From NCBI GenBank assembly GCA_018398585.1, contig JAGTTD010000007.1, positions 11,249,320 to 11,313,319 of the forward strand: DNA of 64,000 bases. Direction: 5' to 3'. The stretch comes from Simmondsia chinensis. Taxonomy: Eukaryota; Streptophyta; Magnoliopsida; Caryophyllales; Simmondsiaceae. Position numbers and translations under genes: made by a program. The notes under the pieces are model-generated. The model did no database searches and was not told the origin of the DNA. It saw nothing but the letters and a program-made list of their open reading frames with translations. Positions 37,301 to 49,300 of the stretch are shown piece after piece (within the stretch, counting starts at the first letter, position 1; every line of letters starts with the position of its first letter).

Positions 37301-40300
37301 CTATTTTCTAGTCCACCCTAGTGATGTTTGAGGCTCTTAGTATTTGCCTTTTTTGCTTGTACTCCTGTTTGTATTATTTCTATTATTTTGCTCCCTGTCC
37401 TTATACGGGTTGACTCAGGGCTCATTTGTTCGAGTTGCCTATTATGTATTGCGACTCCGTCGCTAATTATTGGAAAAAAAAAGTGAGGATATTCTCTATT
37501 ATTTATTAAGACATTATCAGTTTTGTTGATCAAGATGTCACGAGTTTGAATCCCTACAACCCTACTCTTTTTATAATTTGAGTAAAATGTAGAGGTAAGT
37601 TTACGTATACCCATGCTCAAGCTTAATACAATGTGGCATTTGTGTGAGATGGTATGCCTAGGCATAAAACTAATTATACATCGTAACACAGTAGCTTAAA
37701 TTTTGGGATATATAGTTGATTTCTGGACATTAGTTTTTCATATTTTGTGCCGTAACTAATTTAAGTATTTATTTGAGCACAAAAGATGTCTTCATAAATA
37801 TTTTTAATAGAAAATATATTCTTACAAATGTTGCTGTCTAATTAAAAAATAGTTAGAATTTCCATTTGACCCAAATTATGAATATGAGATTTAGACTGAG
37901 AAAGAGTTATTTTAAATGAAAAATGCCTTCGCCTCATCTTGAAAGAAAGCAGTCAACTTAAATATTTTCTTTTAACATCGTTGTTTTTCTTAACATATTT
38001 TTTGCTCGTAATTGATACTCATTTATAGTATGGGATAAAATTTTCGATTCTGGTTAGAGTAGCGTGCGTCACTAAAGGTAAAGTATGTATCAAGTAATTG
38101 TCTTTTCTATTGTTTTCTCATGTATGCATGGATTTACAGACTATTCATATTCTCATTTTGCAACTTTGTCCAAACAGGATGGGTTACATAAAATAAATCG
38201 TACTCTATTATGAATTATGTCCTCATCACTCTAACAAGATCAAAGTAAATTCTATACTCTATCATGAAATGTGACGTTGGGTTCATTTACCAGGCATTAA
38301 GGCACCGGATCCCATTAGAACTTCGAAGTTAAGCATGCTTAGGCGAGAGTAGTACCAAGATGGGTGACCTCATGGGAAGTCCTCGTGTTGCCAACCCTAT
38401 AAGGTTGGGGGTCTTTGGAAATAGCCTCCCGGCAAGGTTGCAACCTTAAAGGGTAAGGCTGCGTACATCCACCCTCCAGACCCCACTTATGTGGGAGCCG
38501 TTGAGGCACTAGGTCTGTTGTTGTTGTTGTTGTATTTGTATCACGAAACGTGCCGTCATTATTTAGATTTGTGAAGTAAGTTAATTTTTTAAAAAGTTTA
38601 GGGTTAATATAAGGTATTGACATAATATAAATGACATACAGGTGCATGGATTTCACAGCGGCATTGCTTGAGAAAATGGTAACAAATCCAGGGCTAAGCA
38701 TGGAGCAAGTTGTAGACGAGGCATACAGCCTGACCTTGAAGCCATGGCATGGATGGATCTCAGCTGCTGCTTATAAAGTATTTAACAACATTTCCTTTAC
38801 TGTTTGAGTATAAAATTCTTCATGAATCTTCACTTAATAACTCAAAATTTGTCACGAACCTAGATCTGTGACCTCGATCTGGAACTGAATTGAGTTGGGG
38901 AAAGAAATAATTGTGAATTAAGATGAGAAAAGAGAGAGAGAATTGAAGATGAGAGAGAAATTGAGACGGTAAAAAGAATTAAGTGTTTGATTAAATTTGT
39001 TTGGATGATCCTTACAATTCCTTATATTCTCCTATTTATAGACCAATTATAAACATTCAAAATTATTTGAACATAAGCGGGAAATAACCATATGCTAAAA
39101 AAAGGCGAGAAATTTAGTTAAGTGAAGCTTCTAGAATTAACTCCAGCAATGCGCGCGTGTTCGGGCCTTCGGGCGCTACCAGCCGAGGCCAAGACAACTG
39201 AATGACACGGACCTGGTTGCGAACCTCTGCGAACCTTGACACCCGGAAATGTCATGTACGTGACATTGCCCCATCGTTCAGCGAATCCTTGTCCCTAAAG
39301 ATTAAAATCAGAATACTGCTTTTTGATGAATGACCAGTCCTCCCAAGTGGCTGAGTCCTTGGGCAAGTTCACCCATTGTACCAGAATTTGTGCAACCCTC
39401 TTCCCATTGCGTGTGACGGTGCGTTTCTTGATAATAGCCTGCGGTATCACTTTTGGCTGGCCCTCGTTGTCACAATGTGGTAGATCGGTGCTGAAATGCA
39501 TGTTCTCTCCCAGCTTCTTCTTAAGATGTGATACGTCAAAGACAAGGTATATTTTGGAGTCTTCCGGCAAATCAAGTCTGTAAGCTACCTCCCCAATTCT
39601 GGCCAAGTCCCGGTATGGCCCATAGTATCGTGCTGCCAATTTCAAGTTCCTCCTCACAGAAGTCTGGCGGTATAGTTGTAACTTGAGATAGGCCTAGTCC
39701 CTACCTCAAACTTCCTCTCGGTTCTCTGCATGTCTGCTTGTTGTTTGTAACGTTGCTGGGCCTCCTTGAGGTTGTCCTTCAATAGATTAAGCATGATCTG
39801 TCATTCATTGGTGAAGTCCTCCACAGCCACGGATGAAGAGATGCAAGGAAAGTCTATTGCAAATAGGCGTGGCTCGTACCCATAAAGCACATGGAAGAGA
39901 GTGGTCTTAAGTGATGAGCGGTGGTTCGTGTTCTACCAAAATTCCAGACATTGATTCACCCTTTCGGTTTGCCCATCGGAGTGGGGATGATAGGCTCTGG
40001 TCATGATCAACTCTATCCCTGTTAGGCACATCAGTTCCTTCCAAAACAAACTCTGAAAGGACCCATCTCTGTTTGAAATGATGATCCTCGATAGCCCATG
40101 CAAACGATATACATTGTCAAGGAATATATGTGCTACATTGGTAGCGGTGTATGGATGTGTCAATGTCATGAAATGCGCGTACTATGTGAGCCTATCCACC
40201 ACTACCAAAATCGTGTCCTTGCCCAATGACTTCGAAAGCCCCTCAATGAAATCGAGGCTAATGCTCTCCCGTGCTTGGTTCGGCACGGGTAGCGACTATA

Positions 40301-43300
40301 ATAACCCCAGGTATGTCACATTTTCTCCCTTAGTGCGCCAGCATATGTCAGAGTTCCTTACCCATTCTTGAACACCGTTCTTCAGCTGCGGCCAATAGAA
40401 TAAGTGTTTGACGGGCATAAGTGTGCCATGAACTCCTAAATGTCCCCCAAAAAAAGAATCATGCAAGGCTTGTAAGATCCTACCCCTCATCTCAATGTCA
40501 TTCCCCACGAAGATCCTCCCCTTGTAGCATAGGATGCCCTCATTCATAAAAGTAAGGGCTATGTCCGGTAGGGTCAATCACTAGTTGCGCAATAAGCTTG
40601 AAGGCTTACGCATCATGCTTATAGCTCTCCGCCACCTCGCGCACCCACTATGGCACCACTGCGGACATCAGTGCACAAACTACACCAACCTCATCTTCAT
40701 CGCTCCTCTAGAGCGCATCGGCTGCCTTACTCTTCGCGCCCTTCAGGTAAAAGATGTTGTAGCTCAAACCCATGAGTCTGGACAGCCCTTTCTGCTAAAG
40801 CTGAGTGGTCACACGTTGCTCTAGCAAGAAACGCAAGCTGGCATGATCTGGCTTTATGATGAAGTGATGGTCCATCAAACAATGTCTCCATTTTTCCACT
40901 GCCATCAACACTGCCATGAGCTACTTCTCATAGGCTGAGAGGCCTAGGTGGCGCGGACGGAGGGCTTTACTTAGGTAGGCTAGGGGCCTGCCTTCTTTAG
41001 ACAAAACAGCTTCGATTCCCACTCTAAAAGCATCGGTTTCTAAAAACACGGGCGCTGACATCATTGCTTCCTTCAACGCCTCAAATGCGCACTGCTCTTC
41101 TTCGCTCCAACTGAATTCCCCCCTCATTGAGGAGGTTTGTCAAGGGCTTGCTCACTGCTCCGTAGCCTCTTATGAACTTTCGATAGTACTCGGTGAGTCC
41201 AAGGAACCCTTAAAAGCTCTTCACATTCTTAGGTATGGGCTAGTCCCTCATTGCTACTAGTTTTCTTGCATTCGTAGCCACCCCTTCTTGAGAGATCACG
41301 TGGCCCAAGTACTCAACATGGTCTTAGCCAAACGCACACTTGCTGCGCTTAGCATACAAACGGTGCGCATGGAGAGTGTCAAGGACTGCGCTCAAGTGCG
41401 CGAGGTACGCATGCAAGCTAGGGCTATATACCCATATATCATTGAAGAACACAAGGACAAACTTGCGTAGGAATGGACCAAACACGTTGTTCATCAGGGC
41501 CTGAAAGGTTGCGGGGGCATTTTGTCATGATCCGAGTTTAATCTTGAATCATGAACTAAGGATCAAGATCAATTAGGATCTTAACCTAGGAGGAAGAGAG
41601 GTAAGATGAGAAAAGAAGGGAAGGGAGATGAGAGAGAGAGAAATATCCAAAAGATATTTTGTATTTATCAAAGTTGTGCATTACAAGAACACAACTACTT
41701 ATAACCACCTAATGCTAATGACGGCTAAGACACTTACATTGCACCTAGTCCACCTCTTCAACCGACTTACCCAACTTCTAACAAGCTAGCCGCCACTATT
41801 GACCAGAACACTAACTACCTCGGCCAACGGTAATAACACTACTACATGACTTATTCCACTTATTACAATAGAATACTATTAAAGACTCAATCCTTTAGTA
41901 TATCCTTTTACAATCATGACAATACTCCCCCCCCCTTAAGAGATTCTTGTCCTCAAGAATCTAAAGAGAGAATGGAGAACTTGAAGAACACTTATTGTTG
42001 TAGAAGGAAGAGCTTGAAGACTCTTATTGGCATTGCTTCCTTTGCATACTCTGATAACTTGGTGAATACAACCGGAGTCCTGCTTTTCCCTATTGTTGTT
42101 ACTTCTGCGGCTGTAATTTGAAGAAATGACTCATCCGGAGGTCGACCGCTGTCAAACCAAATCAACCAGCTTCGAACGCAGACAATATCCATCTGAGTTA
42201 AATTCTTGTAGCAATGAATACAGCCCAACAACAATGACTTGTAATTGAAACACACAGAACTCCAAGAGCACTACAGCTGCCACCCATCAATCTTGGTTCT
42301 GAACCAGAATTTGTCATGTTTGAGCTTCCCTTTACCAAACCATATGATACCCAACTCGACATTGCCTTGAATGTCTTCCAATTTCACATGCTTTTCTGCA
42401 GAGCTCAATGATTCGGTAGTGCAGAACTTAAGCAAGACGTAGCAGCTACTCAAACAAAATCCAACTCTTGTCATGTTCAGGAGGTCGCTTTCAGTTGTCA
42501 ACAGGTTCTTAAGACTTCTCAAGGCCATATTTGCACAAACCGTAGTTCCATTAATCATCTGATACGCTGCAGACAGGGAAGGAATTGAGATTTTCCAACA
42601 ATTTTCAGCAGCTTCTTTGAATTTTGTTGCTTTCACCTTGATTTTGAATTTGTGTGATCCGAGAGTCTCAACCTGTCTATTCCAAACTCTTGCATATTCC
42701 ACACAATATACTTTCATTCTCTTAACTTGACAAGGCTTAAATTTGTTCTGCGCTGTCCAACTGATGTACAAACTGATTTCAGCTAGAGTCATTTGAAATT
42801 TATTGTTAATCTTCTTCACCCAAGCCTTCAGAAGACCCTGGAGCTTGCGTTTGATTCTTCCATTCAGAATTAACACCATAGATCTCCAAATACAGATTCA
42901 GACTCTGCCTCAATTCTGCAACCACCTAGCTCGAATAATCTTGGCTGAACTGCTCAGCTTGAATTGCTAAATTTGCTCCATTCTTTATGTACTGCACCTC
43001 CTCTTCAAATTCAGGTGACCTAACATTTGGTTGCACCATTGGAGCAAGTTCTTTGATCATAGCTCGATTATTACACAGCCTAAGTTTAGAGCCCAATTCA
43101 CTTGCGAATCTGCTGTCCAACACTGTCATTTTAGACCCTATGCAGAAACCAAACCTCACCCAAGCATCAGGGGGTCTTCCAACTTTAATCATATTCCAAT
43201 GACCTTCAACTCTACTGGATTTTGTCTGAACCAGCCTAAGTTTTAGCTCATTACCTGGCTTGTGAACTACTAACACTTCAATTACTTTTTCAGAAACAAA

Positions 43301-46300
43301 ACTTTGCCTCTACTGAGCTTGCGAGTAAACTTGGGCCGCTTGATTAATGTTTTTCTCCAACTCAGCCACTTGTTTCAGCTCCATATAACCCTGATCTTCT
43401 TCTCCCGGATCAGGAGGAAGGTTGTCATAAGAGATTGTGCTTTGATAAGTCACATTTCTACTTGAAGAAGGACACAGATCATCCCGATCTTGCAAATGCC
43501 TCAAATGACAATGCGATTTAGCTGGCTTAAGTTCAAAACCACCTTCTTCCGGTTCAGGAGGAGGTCTTGTGCTTGGATAAGCATTCATTCCACACAAGGA
43601 ACCTTGCAAAGCGCTCAAGGTATTGTTTGCCTTCTTCTAATTTGCTGCTGCAGCTATCAATTCCAAATTGATTCTTGAGCTGTCAAATTAATTCTCATCA
43701 GTGTGCTGCAGCAGTTGTTGGCTACCAACCCCAATTACATTTAATCCACCTCCTCCAGGATCAAATGGTCTCAAATTAGCCAGGCTAGACACCCTATTAT
43801 TCTCTTGAGTGTTCCTTGCTTGAGGTTCTCTATCATAAGTCTGTGATAACACATGATTATGCTGTACCACATTCTCTTTCGGTGCTGCAATTGCATTCTC
43901 CTGAGCAATTGCATTCTTCCCCTTTTCTCTTGCCCTAGAGCTTATAACAGAATTTCCATCAACCTTTAGCACCTTAACCTGCTCATCTTGCTGCTGAACG
44001 CCCTCAACTTGATCTAATGAATACACTGATGCCTCATTCCATTGATGTGCTGCTGCATTTATACATGGATTCAATGCTGAATGTGGTAGGTAAGGAGCTT
44101 CTCTTGATACTTGATCAATGTCCTTACATGGCACTTCCCCTTGAGGACTCAATTCCACTTGAGAACTTTGTCCATTGAGCTGTTCAAATAAGCCATCGAG
44201 CTGCTGATGCATTTTTTTGAAATGCTGATCCAAACTTTCCTCCCATGAATGTTGTATTGCTGTAAACACCTCCTGCATTCGAAGCCAAAATTGCTCAAGC
44301 TGATTTGCTTTGGTTTTAACTCCCGCTTCAGCAATACACCCTGCAGTAGCACTAGCAACAGAATCAACAGCAACTTGTTCTGCATTTGGTAGCTTTGAAG
44401 TGTAATTTCCATGATTTAAGGCTGAACTTGTATCATGGCTGCCAAACTTGGATCCGCTCCTAGCCCTCTTGATACTTCTTTGGATCCAAGAAAATGCTCC
44501 AAGCCTATCAATAGACATCAATAACACCCTAGGCTGCTTCAATCCCAACCTATTGTACTCATAAAGCCTTCTAAGAACTTCTTCATTTGCCTCAAGTTGT
44601 AAAAAATCTGGAGCAATGCCTTTGTAGCTCAAAATTGGCCTTTCCAAGGCCCTCAACCTCTTACTTGAGTAGCACTTCTTTTGGTTGAGGTGAAGTATCA
44701 AGCTAATTTCAATATCTTGCTGCAATTTGAGCTTAAGTCTCAACTTTCTTGTACTCAATATTCCAATGTGCACTTGAGACTTAATTTCAGCACCAAAATG
44801 TGGTTCCATAGCTTGTACTTCTAGCTGTATTGCTACGATTTCAGATTGTTCCGCACTAATTCGTGGTCCACATTCACCAAATACATCCTCATTTGAAGTA
44901 TTACTCGAATTACGTGACCATCCAACAGCAATTGGTTCGATTTCAGTCAGATTCCAGTTCAAGCTCGATTGTTCTTGATTCATTTCAGACATAGCCACTT
45001 TACCTCCATAATTTCCAACCAATGCATTTACTGGCTTTACACTAAGCTGATTCACCTTTGCCACATTGAAGCTCAAATTGAATTCATATCTGGCAGAATT
45101 AGTTGAATCTTGTGCTGCTAACTTATGTTGCTTACAATGCGGCAACTCTACGAATTGTATACTCCTTGCATTCCTATTGATTTGTTCCTCAATTTGGAGA
45201 TGCTTTTGCACATATTGCTGCTGCGATCTCGGCAAGGTCATCTTGAATTTTTGTGTGAGCTGCTGCTTCTGCTGCTGAAGTTTTGCACTTTATTCTTGTT
45301 GAATTGAACTAACAGCAACCTCACCAACTCCAATTGCTAAGCTCCTTCTGTAAATCATGATTGATTCAACAACTCAACTTAATTGAAGGAAGTTCAATTA
45401 AATCGAATTCGAATGCTCAAGTTTCAGCGAAGAAGTAGCTGATTTTCCGAGATAACCGCAAGCTTATCAATCAAGAATCCAAAAAATTGATCTCCTAATC
45501 AATTCGCAATGCGATCAAGAATATTTGATATCAAATCACCTTGATCCAAGCATATACAACAAATTGAAGAATTTTAACTTAATTGATAGCCTAAAACGAG
45601 GCTCTGATACCAATTGTCATGATCCAAGTTTAATCTCGAATCATGAACTAAGGATCAAGATCAATTAAGATCTCAACCTAGGAGGAAGAGAAGTAAGATG
45701 AGAAAAGAAGGGAAGGGAGATGAGAAAGAGAGAAATATCCAAAAGATATTTTGTATTTATCAAAGTTATGCATTACAATGAAGAACACAACTACTTATAA
45801 CCACCTAATGCTAATGACGGCTAAGACACTTACATTGCACCTAGTCCACCTCTTCAATCGACTTACCCAACTTCTAACAAGCTCGCCGCCACTATTGACC
45901 AGAACACTAACTACCTTGACCAACGGTAATAACACTAATACATGACTTATTCCACTTATTACAATAGAATACTATCAAAGACTCAATCCTTTAGCATATC
46001 CTTTTACAATCATGACACATTTGTCAACCCGAAGAGGCATGACATGGAACTCGTAGTGCCCTTGATGCGTTTTAAAGGCTGTTTTATGACGGTTCTCCTC
46101 TCGGATGCGGATCTAATGATACCCTGCCCTTAGATCAATCATCGAAAATACTGCAACACCTCTCAGCTCATCCAGTAGGTGATCAATCACCGGAATTGGG
46201 AACTTGTCCGTCACCGTGATGCTGTTCAACTGGCGGTAGTCCACGCAAAATTTGTTTATTCCATCCTTCTTCCATACCAACAGTACCAGGGAGGCAAAAG

Positions 46301-49300
46301 GACTTCGGCTTAGTTGAATGATGGAGGCAGCCATCATCTCTTTCACTTGCTTCTTAATCTCATTTTTCTGGCCGTGAGGGCAACGGTAGGGCCGAATATT
46401 GACAGACTTAGCGTCTAGCAACATGGGAATGCCATGGTCATGGCTGTGCGCCGGGTGGAAGAGCATTGGGGATGTCAAAGACGTCCTAGTACTGGCGCAG
46501 TTAGCGCGCTATCTCTGGATGGACCTGTGCCTCCGGTTCCTCAAATGCCATGGCCATGAACAAGTGGCCCATCACACATCCTGCCTTCTTCCTCAAAAAC
46601 CTCGTGATTCCCTCCTCTAAGATGGATTGCAAAGAGGCTTGCTCCGCTGTGCCTTTGAAATTAATTGCTTTTCCATCCTTTAAGCAAGAAAACTTCAAGT
46701 TGGTGAAATCTATTGTCACCAGCCCGTGATGTTGCAGCCAATCCACTCCGAGCACCATGTCGCTGCCCCGCAGCTCCAAGACCCTCAGATCATCGGCAAA
46801 AATAGTACCCTGCACTTTCCACTTGACCTTCGAGCACTTTTGATAACTCATCAGACTCTCCCTATTTGCTATGGTGGCTGTCATTACCATTATTGGCACT
46901 ATCTCGAGCTTGAGTTCCTAGATCACGCTTGCATCCAAGAAACTATTGGTGCTGCCACTCTTTATTCATCTAGACAAAGCATTCAATGGAATCTCCATAA
47001 CTCCATTCTCCTCTTCCTCTTCTTGTCTTTTCATGCTTTGCAATTGCTTACTCTTGCAAACATGGCCTGGAAAGTAACGTTCGTGGCACTTCTAGCACTG
47101 TCCAAGCTCGCGTCTCGGTGCGTAGGACCCGGCGGACACATTGGACTCTGTCCTAGCTCCTCTTGGCTTGGACACTGACCCCTAGGACTGCGATCCACTC
47201 TGGAATGACACCGAAGGTCCAGATCTGTAACTAGATTGTGGTTTGGACCTATAGCTCTGCTTGCTGGGAGCTAGCCGCTTTCCCGTGATGCTCCTGATCT
47301 AAGCAACTACCATTTCTTGCAGTTTGGCTTGCTCAAATGCCAAACTTAAGTCTATGGGATGGCTAGCTTTCACTGATGCACCTATGGCAGGCTTGAGCCC
47401 ACTAATAAAACTCGAAACAAAGAAGGCCTCGATCAGCGTGGGGAGATAAAGCAGCATCCAACTTTTTAACTCCTCAAATCAAATCTCGTACTCCTCTATT
47501 GATTCGATTTGAGTCATTTTACTAAATCCATCAACCACATCCTGAAGGGATCGGTCACCGAACCTTTTGCGCAGCTCATCTATGAAAAACTGCCAAGTCA
47601 TGTTCGGATGTCTCAACGCCAAAGCATGATACCACGTATCTCCATAATCATGTAAGCAATTCGAGGCTAGATCCACCCATTCTTCAACCAGAACTTGATA
47701 CCGTCGGAAATACTTGAGGCATTTCCTGATCCATGCTCTCGGATTGGATGCATTGAACCTCTGAAGATCCAGCTTCGGATTTGAATGAACTGACCACAAT
47801 CGGGTGCTTCCATTGTGCCGGCTTTACTCACCTTCCTTGATTGTGCAGGTGTGGCCCATGGTGCTCCTCGGATCATGTGGTGGTGGTGGCCACCTAATCT
47901 CACATAATTTCCAGCTCCACCAGTCTCCCCGTGGTGAGCAACCTCCGGAACCACCTCCAGATTCAGCTTAAGCCTCTTCTCCTGATTTCTCAGCGTCCGA
48001 TTAATGGATTCAGTCAGCGAATCAATCGAGGACTTCAATCCTTCATTTATCTTGGCTTGATCGCGTGTCACAACATCCAAATTGTCCAATCTCCTCTCAA
48101 TTTCCAGAATTCGTTCCTGAGGACCGGATGTTTCCTCCGATGAAGACATGTTCGCAGCGGATCGATTACTCCTTGTAATGGCCAATTTGATCGAAACAGG
48201 GCTTTGATACCACTTTGTCACGAACCTAGATCCGTGACCTCGATCTAGAACCGAATCGAGTTGAGGGAAAGAAATAATTGTGAATTAAGATGAGAAAAGA
48301 GAGAGAAATTGAAACGGGAAAAAGAATTAAGTGTTTGATTAAATTTGTTTGGATGATCCTAACAATTCCTTACATTCTCCTATTTATAGACTAACTACAG
48401 ATATTCAAAAATATTTGAAAATAAGTGGGAAATAGCCGTATGCTAAAAAAAGGCGGGAAACTTAGTTAAGTGAAGCTTCTAGAATAAACTCTAGCAACGC
48501 GCGCGTGTTTGGGCCTTCGGGTGCTACCGGTTGAGACCCAGACAGCTGAATGACTCGGACCCGGCTACGAACCTTGGCATCCGGGATTGTCATGCACATG
48601 ACAAATATTTGGGATAATTGGTTCGTCAACATGCTATAGAGCCTTTTTGACCGAGATGCTTCCAACAATTTCCATACTCTATATTAATATTATTTAAGCA
48701 AGAGGTATGAGATGGACCGGTGCACTTTTTGTGCTTCAAGTAAAATGGATATTTGTGTGCCGGGGCATTTCAGAATATAAAATCATCCGTAGTGTTAGGG
48801 GGAACTAAAAATGGAAGCGTAAAACCTGGCAACTTGATTCGATTCAAATAATATAACTCACGCAAAACGAGAAGTAGACAAATATGGAGAAAGAAAGAAC
48901 AAAACAAGAACACACAATATTTACGTGGAAACCCCTCTACAATCGAGAGGGGAGAAAACCACGGGCGGAGATGGAGATTCTTTATTCACTGAACGGAAGA
49001 ATTACAACGACACTTCCCAAATGAGATATATGGAAGAATTACAATCACTCCCTCTAAACTCTCGTAGCACTCAAATATCTTGGAGGAATTACGAAGTCAC
49101 CTCTTTTCTGAATGGCGGCTCACACGCTCTTTGATTGGATACAAATTACGTAAATCCTACATCCCTATTTATAAAAAATAATTAGGGCCGGAGCAATAGG
49201 CTCCCGATCGATCGGGTGATCGATCGGAACCCACCGATCTATCGGCACTCTTAATTTCCAAAAAAACTCCGAATCTTTCTTTAAATCACCCAATCGATCG

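Larger units (their letters stand above)
19937..37501 (-). mobile_element. Ty1/copia element F, outermost shell of the nest
   Basis: The 5' LTR is at 36926-37501 and the 3' LTR at 19937-32857, the latter split by gypsy A. Flanking TTTAT (19932-19936 and 37502-37506) is a perfect 5-bp duplication. The primer site is at 36914-36925 and a short purine tract (reverse of CCCTCCGC) at 32859-32866. Gag, protease, integrase, RT and RNase H follow in copia order on the minus strand, all broken. The LTR termini are TA...TA, not TG...CA. Confidence 0.85.
41523..46017 (-). mobile_element. Non-autonomous LTR element H with one long unknown frame
   Basis: LTRs of 398 bp (41523-41920) and 403 bp (45615-46017) start TGTCATGATCC and end CATGACA. 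The CATTT duplication is perfect (41518-41522 and 46018-46022). The primer site is at 45601-45612 and the purine tract at 41921-41938. The 3.7-kb interior has no RT, integrase or protease motif. It holds a broken frame of about 1,120 codons of unknown function. LTR, tract and leader layout resemble chromovirus B, a possible helper lineage. Confidence 0.9.
41128..46478 (-). pseudogene. Reverse transcriptase of gypsy G, split by element H
   Basis: The 5' part (46018-46478) has [20 protein letters not shown] and [12 protein letters not shown]. The 3' part (41128-41522) has decayed sequence around the region for the FDD motif and LGHVI. Element H and its CATTT duplication lie between. Confidence 0.85.
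38850..48603 (-). mobile_element. Ty3/gypsy chromovirus G in GLTP intron
   Basis: LTRs at 38850-39265 and 48216-48603 begin TGTCACGAACC and end TGACA. A primer site (48201-48212) and purine tract (beside 39265) put it on the minus strand. Gag, knuckle, protease, RT, RNase H, integrase and chromodomain are recognisable. Element H is inserted in RT. The flanking pentamers AAATT and AATAT do not match well. Confidence 0.9.

Noticed and set aside
38278..38397. A working 5S rRNA gene in the GLTP intron
   Set aside because: It is a single copy with substitutions and no T-run terminator, runs into a SINE tail, and has target duplications around the whole unit.
41846..42121. Plus-strand frames repeated at 41846 and 45942
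   Set aside because: They recur because they lie in the two LTR copies of element H.
48925..49134. Small proteins at 48925 and 51298 that are nearly identical
   Set aside because: They are the same LTR region of copia I seen twice.
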